Shown here in pieces: positions 24,301-37,429 of a stretch of 64,000 nucleotides of DNA. The DNA is from Anomaloglossus baeobatrachus (lineage: Eukaryota; Chordata; Amphibia; Anura; Aromobatidae): NCBI RefSeq assembly GCF_048569485.1, contig NC_134359.1, forward strand, positions 152,990,726 through 153,054,725. Reading direction: 5' to 3'. The position numbers and the translations under genes were made by a program. Within the stretch, counting starts at the first letter, position 1; each line of letters starts with the position of its first letter. The notes under the pieces were generated by a model that did no database searches, was not told where the DNA came from, and saw nothing but the letters and a program-made list of their open reading frames with translations.

Positions 24301-27300
24301 GAGAGCAGGAGATGAGGGGGTGAGAGCAGGAGATGAGGGGCGTGATAACAGGAGATGAGGGGCGTGATAACAGGAGATGAGGGGCGTGATAACAGGAGAT
24401 GAGGGCGTGATAACCGGAGATGAGGGGGGTGATAACCGGAGATGAGGGGCGTGATAACAGGAGATCGGGGGCGTGATAACAGGAGATGAGGGGGTGATAG
24501 CAGGAGACGAGGGGGGTGATAACAGATGAGGGGCGTGATAGCAGGAGATGAGGGGCGTGATAACAGGAGATGAGGGGGTGATAGCAGGAGATGAGGGGGG
24601 GTGAGAGCAGGAGATGAGGGGGGTGAGAGCAGGAGATGAGGGGGGTGATAACAGGAGATGAGGGGAGTGATAGCAGGAGATAAGGGAGGTGATAGCAGGA
24701 GATGAGGGGGGTGATAACAGGCGATGAGGGGGGTGATAACAGGAGATGACGGGAGTGATAGCAGGAGATGAGGGGGGTGATAACAGGAGATGAGGGGGGG
24801 TGATAACCGGAGATAAGGGCGTGATAACAGGAGATGAGGGGGGTGATAACCGGAGATGACGGGTGTGATAGGAGATGAGGGGCGTAATAACAGGAGATGA
24901 GGGGCGTGATAACAGGAGATGAGGGCGTGATAACAGCAGATGAGGGGGGTGATAACAGGAGATGAGGGGGGTGATAACAGGAGATGAGGGGGGGTGATAA
25001 CAGGAGATGAGGGGGGTGATAACAGGAGATGAGGGGGGTGATTACAGGAGATGAGGGGGGTGATAACAGGAGATGAGGGGGGTGAGAGCAGGAGATGAGG
25101 GGGGGGATAACAGGAGATGAGGGGGGGGATAACAGGAGATGAGGGGGGTGAGAGCAGGAGATGAGGGGGGTGATAACAGGAGATGAGGGGGGGGATAACA
25201 GGAGATGAGGGGGGTGAGAGCAGGAGATGAGGGGGGGTGATAACAGGAGATGAGGGGGGTGATAACCGGAGATGAGGGCGTGATAACCGGAGATGAGGGG
25301 GGTGATAACCGGAGATGAGGGGCGTGATAACAGGAGATGAGGGGGGTGATAACCGGAGATGACGGGTGTGATAGGAGATGAGGGGCGTAATAACAGGAGA
25401 TGAGGGGCGTGATAACAGGAGATGAGGGGGGTGATAACAGGAGATGAGGGGGGTGATTACAGGAGATGAAGGGGGTGATAACAGGAGATGAGGGGGGTGA
25501 TAGCAGGAGATGAGGGGGGTGATAACAGGAGATGAGGGGGGTGATAACAGGAGATGAGGGGGGTGATAACAGGAGATGAGGGGGGTGAGAGCAGGAGATG
25601 AGGGGGGTGAGAGCAGGAGATGAGGGGGGTGAGAGCAGGAGATGAGGGGGGTGATAGCAGGAGATGAGGGGGATGATAGCAGGAGATGAGGGGGATGATA
25701 ACAGGAGATGAGGGGGGGTGATAACCGGAGATGAGGGCGTGATAACAGGAGATGAGGGGCGTGATAACAGGAGATGAGGGGCGTGATAACAGGAGATGAG
25801 GGGCGTGATAACAGGAGATGAGGGTGTGATAACAGGAGATGAGGGGGGTGATAACAGGAGATGAGGGGGGGTGAGAGCAGGAGATGAGGGGGGTGATAAC
25901 AGGAGATGAGGGGGGTGAGAGCAGGAGATGAGGGGGGTGATATTAGGAGATGAGGGGGGTGATAACAGGAGATGAGGGGGGTGAGAGCAGGAGATGAGGG
26001 GGGGTGATAACAGGAGATGAGGGGGGTGATAACAGGAGATGAGGGGGGTGAGAGCAGGAGATGAGGGGGGTGAGAGCAGGAGATGAGGGCGTGATAACAG
26101 GAGATGAAGGGGGGGGTGATAACAGGAGATGAGGGGGGTGAGAGCAGGAGATGAGGGGGGTGATAACAGGAGATGAGGGGGGTGATAACAGGAGATGAAG
26201 GGGGTGAGAGCAGGAGATGAGGGGGGTGATAACAGGAGATGAGGGGGGTGATAACAGGAGATGAGGGGGGTGATAACAGGAGATGAGGGGGGTGAGAGCA
26301 GGAGATGAGGGGGGTGAGAGCAGGAGATGAGGGGGGGTGAGAGCAGGAGATGAGGGGGGTGATAACAGGAGATGAGGGGGGGGATAACAGGAGATGAGGG
26401 GGGTGAGAGCAGGAGATGAGGGGGGTGATAACAGGAGATGAGGGGGGTGATAACCGGAGATGAGGGCGTGATAACCGGAGATGAGGGGGGTGATAACCGG
26501 AGATGAGGGGCGTGATAACAGGAGATCGGGGGCGTGATAACAGGAGACGAGGGGGGTGATAACAGATGAGGGGCGTGATAGCAGGAGATGAGGGGGGTGA
26601 TAACAGGAGATGAGGGGGGTGATAACAGGAGATGAGGGGGGTGATAGCAGGAGATGAGGGGGGTGATAGCAGGAGATGAGGGGGGTGATAACAGGAGATG
26701 AGGGGGGTGATAACAGGAGATGAGGGGGGGTGAGAGCAGGAGATGAGGGGGGTGAGAGCAGGAGATGAGGGGGGTGATAGCAGGAGATGAGGGGGGTGAT
26801 AGCAGGAGATGAGGGGGGTGATAACAGGAGATGAGGGGGGGTGATAACCGGAGATGAGGGCGTGATAACAGGAGATGAGGGGCGTGATAACAGGAGATGA
26901 GGGGCGTGATAACAGGAGATGAGGGGCGTGATAACAGGAGATGAGGGTGTGATAACAGGAGATGAGGGGGGTGATAACATGAGATGAGGGGGGTGAGAGC
27001 AGGAGATGAGGGGGGTGATAACAGGAGATGAGGGGGGTGATAACAGGAGATGAGGGGGGTGAGAGCAGGAGATGAGGGGGGTGATATTAGGAGATGAGGG
27101 TAGTGATAACAGGAGATGAGGGGGGTGAGAGCAGGAGATGAGGGGGGGTGATAACAGGAGATGAGGGGGTGATAACAGGAGATGAGGGGGGTGAGAGCAG
27201 GAGATGAGGGGGGTGAGAGCAGGAGATGAGGGGGGGTGATAACAGGAGATGAGGGGGGTGATAACAGGAGATGAGGGGGGTGAGAGCAGGAGATGAGGGG

Positions 27301-30300
27301 GGTGATAACAGGAGATGAGGGGGGGTGATAACAGGAGATGAGGGGGTGATAACAGGAGATGAGGGGGGTGAGAGCAGGAGATGAGGGGGGTGATAACAGG
27401 AGATGAGGGGGGTGATAACAGGAGATGAGGGGGGTGATAACAGATGAGGGGGGTGAGAGCAGGAGATGAGGGGGGTGATAACAGGAGATGAGGGGGGTGA
27501 GAGCAGAAGATGAGGGGGGTGATAACAGGAGATGAGGGGGGTGATAACAGGAGATGAGGGGGGTGAGAGCAGGAGATGAGGGGGGTGAGAGCAGGAGATG
27601 AGGGCGTGATAACAGGAGATGAAGGGGGGTGATAACAGGAGATGAGGGGGGTGAGAGCAGGAGATGAGGGGGGGTGATAACAGGAGATGAGGGGGGTGAT
27701 AACAGGAGATGAAGGGGGTGATAACAGGAGATGAGGGGGGTGATAACAGGAGATGAAGGGGGTGATAACAGGAGATGAGGGGGGTGAGAGCAGGAGATGA
27801 GGGGCGTGATAACAGGAGATGAGGGGGGTGATAACAGGAGATGAAGGGGTTGATAACAGGAGATGAAGGGGGTGATAACAGGAGATGAAGGGGGTGATAA
27901 CAGGAGATGAGGGGCGTGATAACAGGAGATGAAGGGGGTGAGAGCAGGAGATGAGGGGGGTGATAACAGGAGATGAGGGGGGTGATAACAGGAGATGAAG
28001 GGGGTGATAACAGGAGATGAGGGGGGTGAGAGCAGGAGATGAGGGGCGTGATAACAGGAGATGAGGGGGGTGATAACAGGAGATGAAGGGGTTGATAACA
28101 GGAGATGAAGGGGGTGATAACAGGAGATGAAGGGGGTGATAACATGAGATGAGGGGCGTGATAACAGGAGATGAGGGGCGTGATAACAGGAGATGAGGGG
28201 GGTGATAACAGGAGATGAGGGGGGTGATAACAGGAGATGAGGGGCGTGATAGCAGGAGATGAGGGGCGTGATAACAGGAGATGAGGGGGGTGATAGCAGG
28301 AGATGAGGGGGGTGAGAGCAGGAGATGAGGGGGGTGAGAGCAGGAGATGAGGGGGGTGATAACAGGAGATGAGGGGAGTGATAGCAGGAGATGAGGGGGG
28401 TGATAGCAGGAGATGAGGGGGGTGATAACAGGAGATGAGGGGGGTGATAACAGGAGATGACGGGAGTGATAGCAGGAGATGAGGGGGGTGATAACAGGAG
28501 ATGAGGGGGGTGATAACCGGAGATAAGGGCGTGATAACAGGAGATGAGGGGGGTGATAATCGGAGATGACGGGTATGATAGGAGATGAGGGGCGTAATAA
28601 CAGGAGATGAGGGGCGTGATAACAGGAGATGAGGGCGTGATAACAGGAGATGAGGGGGGTGATAACAGGAGATGAGGGGGGTGATAACAGGAGATGAGGG
28701 GGGTGATAACCGGAGATGAGGGGGGTGATAGGAGATGAGGGGCGTAATAACAGGAGATGAGGGGCGTGATAACAGGAGATGAGGGGCGTGATAACAGGAG
28801 ATGAGGGCGTGATAACAGGAGATGAGGGGGGTGATAACAGGAGATGAGGGGGGTGATTACAGGAGATGAGGGGGGGTGATTACAGGAGATGAGGGGGGTG
28901 ATTACAGGAGATGAGGGGGGTGATAACAGGAGATGAGGGGGGTGATAGCAGGAGATGAGGGGGGTGATAACAGGAGATGAGGGGGGTGAGAGCAGGAGAT
29001 GAGGGGGGTGATAACAGGAGATGAGGGGGGTGATAACAGGAGATGAGGGGGGTGATAACAGGAGATGAGGGGGGGTGAGAGCAGGAGATGAGGGGGGTGA
29101 TAACAGGAGATGAGGGGGTGAGAGCAGGAGATGAGGGGGGTGAGAGCAGGAGATGAGGGGGGGTGATAGCAGGCGATGAGGGGGGTGATAGCAGGAGATG
29201 AGGGGGGTGAGAGCAGGAGATGAGGGGGGTGATAGCAGGAGATGAGGGGGGGGTGATAACCGGAGATGAGGGGGGTGATAACAGGAGATGAGGGGGGTGA
29301 GAGCAGGAGATGAGGGGCGTGATAACAGGAGATGAGGGGGGTGATAACAGGAGATGAGGGGGGTGATTACAGGAGATGAGGGGGGTGATAACAGGAGATG
29401 AGGGGGGTGAGAGCAGGAGATGAGGGCGTGATAACAGGAGATGAGGGGGGTGATAACAGGAGATGAGGGGGGTGATTACAGGAGATGAGGGGGGTGATTA
29501 CAGGAGATGAGGGGGGTGATTACAGGAGATGAGGGGGGTGATAACAGGAGATGAGGGGGGTGATAGCAGGAGATGAGGGGGGTGATAACAGGAGATGAGG
29601 GGGGTGAGAGCAGGAGATGAGGGGGGTGATAACAGGAGATGAGGGGGGTGATAACAGGAGATGAGGGGGTGATAACAGGAGATGAGGGGGGTGATAACAG
29701 GAGATGAGGGGGGTGATTACAGGAGATGAGGGGGGTGATTACAGGAGATGAGGGGGGTGATTACAGGAGATGAGGGGGGTGATAACAGGAGATGAGGGGG
29801 GTGATAGCAGGAGATGAGGGGGGTGATAACAGGAGATGAGGGGGGTGAGAGCAGGAGATGAGGGGGGTGATAACAGGAGATGAGGGGGGTGATAACAGGA
29901 GATGAGGGGGGTGATAACAGGAGATGAGGGGGGTGAGAGCAGGAGATGAGGGGGGTGATAACAGGAGATGAGGGGGTGAGAGCAGGAGATGAGGGGGGTG
30001 AGAGCAGGAGATGAGGGGGGTGATAGCAGGCGATGAGGGGGGTGATAACAGGAGATGAGGGGGGTGAGAGCAGGAGATGAGGGGGGTGATAGCAGGAGAT
30101 GAGGGGGGGGTGATAACCGGAGATGAGGGGGGTGATAAACAGGAGATGAGGGGGGGTGAGAGCAGGAGAGCAGGAGATGAGGGGGGTGATAGCAGGAGAT
30201 GAGGGGGGGGTGATAACCGGAGATGAGGGGGGTGATAACAGGAGATGAGGTGGGTGATAGCAGGAGATGAGGGGGGTGAGAGCAGGAGATGAGGGGAGTG

Positions 30301-33300
30301 ATAACAGGAGATGAGGGGCGTGATAACAGGAGATGAGGGGGCGTGAGAGCAGGAGATGAGGGGGGTGATAACAGGAGATGAGGGGGGTGATAACAGGAGA
30401 TGAGGTGGGTGAGAGCAGGAGATGAGGGGGGTGAGAGCAGGAGATGAGGGGGGTGATAACAGGAGATGAGGTGGGTGAGAGCAGGAGATGAGGGGGGTGA
30501 GAGCAGGAGATGACGGGAGTGATAGCAGGAGATGAGGGGCGTGATAACAGGAGATGAGGGGCGTGATAACAGGAGATGAGGGGGGGTGATAGCAGGAGAT
30601 GAGGGGGGGGGTGATAACCGGAGATGAGGGGGGTGATAACAGGAGATGAGGGGGGTGAGAGCAGGAGATGAGGGGCGTGATAACAGGAGATGAGGGGGGT
30701 GAGAGCAGGAGATGAGGGCGTGATAACAGGAGATGAGGGGGGTGATAACAGGAGATGAGGGGGGTGATTACAGGAGATGAGGGGGGTGATTACAGGAGAT
30801 GAGGGGGGTGATTACAGGAGATGAGGGGGGTGATAACAGGAGATGAGGGGGGTGATAGCAGGAGATGAGGGGGGTGATAACAGGAGATGAGGGGGGTGAG
30901 AGCAGGAGATGAGGGGGGTGATAACAGGAGATGAGGGGGGTGATAACAGGAGATGAGGGGGTGATAACAGGAGATGAGGGGGGTGATAACAGGAGATGAG
31001 GGGGGGTGATTACAGGAGATGAGGGGGGTGATTACAGGAGATGAGGGGGGGTGATTACAGGAGATGAGGGGGGGTGATAACAGGAGATGAGGGGGGTGAT
31101 AGCAGGAGATGAGGGGGGTGATAACAGGAGATGAGGGGGGTGAGAGCAGGAGATGAGGGGGGTGATAACAGGAGATGAGGGGGGTGATAACAGGAGATGA
31201 GGGGGGTGATAACAGGAGATGAGGGGGTGAGAGCAGGAGATGAGGGGGGTGAGAGCAGGAGATGAGGGGGGTGATAGCAGGCGATGAGGGGGGTGATAAC
31301 AGGAGATGAGGGGGGTGAGAGCAGGAGATGAGGGGGGTGATAGCAGGAGATGAGGGGGGGGTGATAACCGGAGATGAGGGGGGTGATAACAGGAGATGAG
31401 GGGGGTGAGAGCAGGAGATGAGGGGGGGTGATAGCAGGAGATGAGGGGGGGGTGATAACCGGAGATGAGGGGGGTGATAACAGGAGATGAGGTGGGTGAT
31501 AGCAGGAGATGAGGGGGGTGAGAGCAGGAGATGAGGGGCGTGATAACAGGAGATGAGGGGCGTGATAACAGGAGATGAGGGGCGTGAGAGCAGGAGATGA
31601 GGGGGGTGATAACAGGAGATGAGGGGGGTGATAACAGGAGATGAGGTGGGTGAGAGCAGGAGATGAGGGGGGTGAGAGCAGGAGATGAGGGGGGTGATAA
31701 CAGGAGATGAGGGGGGTGATAACAGGAGATGAGGTGGGTGAGAGCAGGAGATGAGGGGGGTGAGAGCAGGAGATGAGGGGGGTGATAACAGGAGATGAGG
31801 GGGGTGAGAGCAGGAGATGAGGGGGGTGATAGCAGGAGATGAGGGGGGGGGGTGATAACCGGAGATGAGGGGGGTGATAACAGGAGATGAGGTGGGTGAT
31901 AGCAGGAGATGAGGGGGGTGAGAGCAGGAGATGAGGGGCGTGATAACAGGAGATGAGGGGCGTGATAACAGGAGATGAGGGGCGTGAGAGCAGGAGATGA
32001 GGGGGGTGATAACAGGAGATGAGGGGGGTGATAACAGGAGATGAGGTGGGTGAGAGCAGGAGATGAGGGGGGTGAGAGCAGGAGATGAGGGGGGTGATAA
32101 CAGGAGATGAGGGGGGTGATAACAGGAGATGAGGTGGGTGAGAGCAGGAGATGAGGGGGGTGAGAGCAGGAGATGAGGGGGGTGATAACAGGAGATGAGG
32201 GGGGTGAGAGCAGGAGATGACGGGAGTGATAGCAGGAGATGAGGGCGTGATAACAGGAGATGAGGGGGGTGATAACAGGAGATGAGGGGGGTGATAACAG
32301 GAGATGAGGGGGGTGATAACCGGAGATGAGGGGGGTGATAGGAGATGAGGGGCGTAATAACAGGAGATGAGGGGCGTGATAACAGGAGATGAGGGGCGTG
32401 ATAACAGGAGATGAGGGCGTGATAACAGGAGATGAGGGGGGTGATAACAGGAGATGAGGGGGGTGATTACAGGAGATGAGGGGGGTGATTACAGGAGATG
32501 AGGGGGGTGATTACAGGAGATGAGGGGGGTGATAACAGGAGATGAGGGGGGTGATAGCAGGAGATGAGGGGGGTGATAACAGGAGATGAGGGGGGTGAGA
32601 GCAGGAGATGAGGGGGGTGATAACAGGAGATGAGGGGGGTGATAACAGGAGATGAGGGGGGTGATAACAGGAGATGAGGGGGGTGAGAGCAGGAGATGAG
32701 GGGGGTGATAACAGGAGATGAGGGGGTGAGAGCAGGAGATGAGGGGGGGTGAGAGCAGGAGATGAGGGGGGTGATAGCAGGCGATGAGGGGGGTGATAGC
32801 AGGAGATGAGGGGGGTGAGAGCAGGAGATGAGGGGGGTGATAGCAGGAGATGAGGGGGGGGTGATAACCGGAGATGAGGGGGGTGATAACAGGAGATGAG
32901 GGGGGTGAGAGCAGGAGATGAGGGGCGTGATAACAGGAGATGAGGGGGGTGATAACAGGAGATGAGGGGGGTGATTACAGGAGATGAGGGGGGTGATAAC
33001 AGGAGATGAGGGGGGTGAGAGCAGGAGATGAGGGCGTGATAACAGGAGATGAGGGGGGTGATAACAGGAGATGAGGGGGGTGATTACAGGAGATGAGGGG
33101 GGTGATTACAGGAGATGAGGGGGGTGATTACAGGAGATGAGGGGGGTGATAACAGGAGATGAGGGGGGTGATAGCAGGAGATGAGGGGGGTGATAACAGG
33201 AGATGAGGGGGGTGAGAGCAGGAGATGAGGGGGGTGATAACAGGAGATGAGGGGGGTGATAACAGGAGATGAGGGGGTGATAACAGGAGATGAGGGGGGT

Positions 33301-36300
33301 GATAACAGGAGATGAGGGGGGTGATTACAGGAGATGAGGGGGGTGATTACAGGAGATGAGGGGGGTGATTACAGGAGATGAGGGGGGTGATAACAGGAGA
33401 TGAGGGGGGTGATAGCAGGAGATGAGGGGGGGTGATAACAGGAGATGAGGGGGGTGAGAGCAGGAGATGAGGGGGGTGATAACAGGAGATGAGGGGGGTG
33501 ATAACAGGAGATGAGGGGGGTGATAACAGGAGATGAGGGGGGTGAGAGCAGGAGATGAGGGGGGTGATAACAGGAGATGAGGGGGTGAGAGCAGGAGATG
33601 AGGGGGGTGAGAGCAGGAGATGAGGGGGGTGATAGCAGGCGATGAGGGGGGTGATAACAGGAGATGAGGGGGGTGAGAGCAGGAGATGAGGGGGGTGATA
33701 GCAGGAGATGAGGGGGGGGTGATAACCGGAGATGAGGGGGGTGATAACAGGAGATGAGGGGGGTGAGAGCAGGAGATGAGGGGGGTGATAGCAGGAGATG
33801 AGGGGGGGGTGATAACCGGAGATGAGGGGGGTGATAACAGGAGATGAGGTGGGTGATAGCAGGAGATGAGGGGGGTGAGAGCAGGAGATGAGGGGAGTGA
33901 TAACAGGAGATGAGGGGCGTGATAACAGGAGATGAGGGGCGTGAGAGCAGGAGATGAGGGGGGTGATAACAGGAGATGAGGGGGGTGATAACAGGAGATG
34001 AGGTGGGTGAGAGCAGGAGATGAGGGGGGGTGAGAGCAGGAGATGAGGGGGGTGATAACAGGAGATGAGGTGGGTGAGAGCAGGAGATGAGGGGGGTGAG
34101 AGCAGGAGATGACGGGAGTGATAGCAGGAGATGAGGGGCGTGATAACAGGAGATGAGGGGCGTGATAACAGGAGATGAGGGGGGTGATAGCAGGAGATGA
34201 GGGGGGGGTGATAACCGGAGATGAGGGGGGTGATAACAGGAGATGAGGGGGGTGAGAGCAGGAGATGAGGGGCGTGATAACAGGAGATGAGGGGGGTGAG
34301 AGCAGGAGATGAGGGCGTGATAACAGGAGATGAGGGGGGTGATAACAGGAGATGAGGGGGGTGATTACAGGAGATGAGGGGGGTGATTACAGGAGATGAG
34401 GGGGGTGATTACAGGAGATGAGGGGGGTGATAACAGGAGATGAGGGGGGGTGATAGCAGGAGATGAGGGGGGTGATAACAGGAGATGAGGGGGGTGAGAG
34501 CAGGAGATGAGGGGGGTGATAACAGGAGATGAGGGGGGTGATAACAGGAGATGAGGGGGTGATAACAGGAGATGAGGGGGGTGATAACAGGAGATGAGGG
34601 GGGTGATTACAGGAGATGAGGGGGGTGATTACAGGAGATGAGGGGGGTGATTACAGGAGATGAGGGGGGTGATAACAGGAGATGAGGGGGGGTGATAGCA
34701 GGAGATGAGGGGGGTGATAACAGGAGATGAGGGGGGGTGAGAGCAGGAGATGAGGGGGGTGATAACAGGAGATGAGGGGGGTGATAACAGGAGATGAGGG
34801 GGGGTGATAACAGGAGATGAGGGGGGGTGATAACAGGAGATGAGGGGGTGAGAGCAGGAGATGAGGGGGGTGAGAGCAGGAGATGAGGGGGGTGATAGCA
34901 GGCGATGAGGGGGGTGATAACAGGAGATGAGGGGGGTGAGAGCAGGAGATGAGGGGGGTGATAGCAGGAGATGAGGGGGGGGTGATAACCGGAGATGAGG
35001 GGGGTGATAACAGGAGATGAGGGGGGTGAGAGCAGGAGATGAGGGGGGTGATAGCAGGAGATGAGGGGGGGGGTGATAACCGGAGATGAGGGGGGTGATA
35101 ACAGGAGATGAGGTGGGTGATAGCAGGAGATGAGGGGGGTGAGAGCAGGAGATGAGGGGCGTGATAACAGGAGATGAGGGGCGTGATAACAGGAGATGAG
35201 GGGCGTGAGATCAGGAGATGAGGGGGGTGATAACAGGAGATGAGGGGGGTGATAACAGGAGATGAGGTGGGTGAGAGCAGGAGATGAGGGGGGTGAGAGC
35301 AGGAGATGAGGGGGGTGATAACAGGAGATGAGGGGGGTGATAACAGGAGATGAGGTGGGTGAGAGCAGGAGATGAGGGGGGTGAGAGCAGGAGATGAGGG
35401 GGGTGATAACAGGAGATGAGGGGGGTGAGAGCAGGAGATGAGGGGGGTGATAGCAGGAGATGAGGGGGGGGTGATAACCGGAGATGAGGGGGGTGATAAC
35501 AGGAGATGAGGTGGGTGATAGCAGGAGATGAGGGGGGTGAGAGCAGGAGATGAGGGGCGTGATAACAGGAGATGAGGGGCGTGATAACAGGAGATGAGGG
35601 GCGTGAGAGCAGGAGATGAGGGGGGTGATAACAGGAGATGAGGGGGGTGATAACAGGAGATGAGGTGGGTGAGAGCAGGAGATGAGGGGGGTGAGAGCAG
35701 GAGATGAGGGGGGTGATAACAGGAGATGAGGGGGGTGATAACAGGAGATGAGGTGGGTGAGAGCAGGAGATGAGGGGGGTGAGAGCAGGAGATGAGGGGG
35801 GTGATAACAGGAGATGAGGGGGGTGAGAGCAGGAGATGACGGGAGTGATAGCAGGAGATGAGGGGCGTGATAACAGGAGATGAGGGGCGTGATAACAGGA
35901 GATGAGGGGGGTGATAGCAGGAGATGAGGGGGGGGTGATAACCGGAGATGAGGGGGGTGATAACAGGAGATGAGGGGGGTGAGAGCAGGAGATGAGGGGG
36001 GTGATAACAGGAGATGAGGGCGTGATAACAGGAGATGAGGGGGGTGAGAGCAGGAGATGAGGGGGGTGAGAGCAGGAGATGAGGGGGGTGAGAGCAGGAG
36101 ATGAGGGCGGGGCGTGATAACAGGAGATGAGGGGCGTGATAACAGGAGATGAGGGGGGTGATAATCGGAGATGAGGGGGGTGATAACAGGAGATGAGGGG
36201 GGTGATAGCAGGAGATGAGGGATGTGATAACAGGAGATGAGGGGGGTGAGAGCAGGAGATGAGGGGCGTGAGAGCAGGAGATGAGGGGGGTGAGAGCAGG
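21320..36300. repeat. Higher-order block 2 of the array, with an extra 3.6-kb repeat
   Basis: It matches block 1 from the hAT flank onward (markers near 22052, 22222, 24872, 25371, 28579, 28730). The segment from about 28,730 then recurs from about 32,340 at an offset of about 3,607-3,610 bp. For example, GATTAC triplets at about 28853, 29466 and 29708 recur at 32460, 33073 and 33315. The closing motifs GAGGGCGGGGCGTG and GAGGGATGTG at about 36105 and 36219 equal those at about 21028 and 21143 near the end of block 1. Confidence 0.7.
22399..23135. mobile_element. Non-autonomous hAT-like element inside the array, copy 2
   Basis: It has the same 737-bp length, ends and 8-bp target duplication GTGATAAC (22391-22398 and 23136-23143) as copy 1. 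By eye I find one base difference (12139 A versus 23082 G). Flanking array units match on both sides. It is therefore a product of block duplication and not a second insertion. Confidence 0.85.
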
Positions 36301-36849
36301 AGATGAGGGGGGTGATAGCAGGAGATGAGGGGGGTGAGAGCAGGAGATGAGGGGGGTGAGAGCAGGAGATGAGGGGGGTGAGAGCAGGAGATGAGGGGCG
36401 TGAGAGCAGGAGATGAGGGGGGTGAGAGCAGGAGATGAGGGGCGTGAGAGCAGGAGATGAGGGGGGTGAGAGCAGGAGATGAGGGGGGTGATAGCAGGAG
36501 ATGAGGGGGGTGATAGCAGGAGATGAGGGGGGTGAGAGCAGGAGATGAGGGGGGTGAGAGCAGGAGATGAGGGGGGTGATAACAGGAGATGAGGTGGGTG
36601 ATAGCAGGAGATGAGGGGGGTGATAACAGGAGATGAGGGGGGTGAGAGCAGGAGATGAGGGGGGTGATAGCAGGCGATGAGGGGGGTGAGAGCAGGAGAT
36701 GAGGGGCGTGAGAGCAGGAGATGAGGGGGGTGAGAGCAGGAGATGAGGGGGGTGAGAGCAGGAGATGAGGGGCGTGAGAGCAGGAGATGAGGGGGGTGAG
36801 AGCAGGAGATGAGGGGGGTGATAGCAGGAGATGATGGGGGTGATAGCAG

Positions 36850-37049
36850 NNNNNNNNNNNNNNNNNNNNNNNNNNNNNNNNNNNNNNNNNNNNNNNNNNN
36901 NNNNNNNNNNNNNNNNNNNNNNNNNNNNNNNNNNNNNNNNNNNNNNNNNNNNNNNNNNNNNNNNNNNNNNNNNNNNNNNNNNNNNNNNNNNNNNNNNNNN
37001 NNNNNNNNNNNNNNNNNNNNNNNNNNNNNNNNNNNNNNNNNNNNNNNNN
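36850..37049. other. Assembly gap of 200 N
   Basis: A run of exactly 200 N lies between the last array unit and unrelated MITE sequence. A round gap size usually stands for unknown length. Confidence 0.99.
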
Positions 37050-37429
37050 TATCTCCTTCGCTGTCACCGCAATGCCCCTGCTCCCAGCTGCTCACTGCGA
37101 TGAATAATCAATGAAAATAATGAGCGGGAGGCAGCAGAGCCGGAGACAGCATCGCTGGTTACAGGTAAATATAGAAAATCTTTTTATTTAAAAACCCGTG
37201 TTTTCTCCGGTCCGTGTCACACTGATGTCACACGGATCACATCAGTGTGCGGTCCGTGTGACACCCGTTCTGCCGGAGAAAAAACTGGCACGTTTCCGCG
37301 TGAAATAGTGGGGCCACACGGTCCGTGTGAAAACACGCCCGTGTGAGTACACAGTAGGGTAACATGGGTACGTGTGACATCCGTGTTAAAAACGGATGTC
37401 ACATGTACCTAAAACATGGACGTCTGAAA
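37050..37429. mobile_element. MITE, right part of the CCGTGTGACA family
   Basis: It shares TTTTCTCCGG, CCGTGTGACACCCGT and GCCGGAGAAAAA blocks, and an 'AATAATGAGCGG' segment, with the complete element at 44400-44892. It ends GGACGTCTGAAACAGCC at 37429. The left part is lost in the gap. Confidence 0.55.

Larger units (their letters stand above)
5950..36849. repeat. Giant 22-bp G-rich minisatellite array with higher-order structure
   Basis: The plus-strand unit is GATAACAGGAGATGAG followed by about five or six G (often GGGGC) and GT, 22 bp in most copies. About 1,300 units fill 29.4 kb once the two inserted 737-bp elements are removed. Unit variants differ mainly in the first six bases: GATAAC, GATAGC, GAGAGC, GATTAC, GATCAC, and GATAAC followed by CGG. 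The G run varies from 4 to 8. Variants recur in fixed order over hundreds to thousands of bases, showing higher-order repeats. The array abuts a 200-N gap, so its true length is unknown. Because 22 is not a multiple of 3 and the minus unit has no stop, minus frames stay open for long stretches and read a 22-residue repeat (VITPLISCYHPPHLL...). This is not evidence of coding. Confidence 0.95.

Noticed and set aside
5950-36849. CRISPR-like direct repeats
   Set aside because: Units are contiguous with no unique spacers and the genome is a vertebrate. The 34-bp array at 50700-51075 is rejected for the same reason.
5950-36849. Resemblance of GGGATAACAGG variants to the I-SceI homing endonuclease site
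   Set aside because: Only about 11 of 18 bases match, and only in occasional units that lack the T before GATAAC. This is chance similarity.
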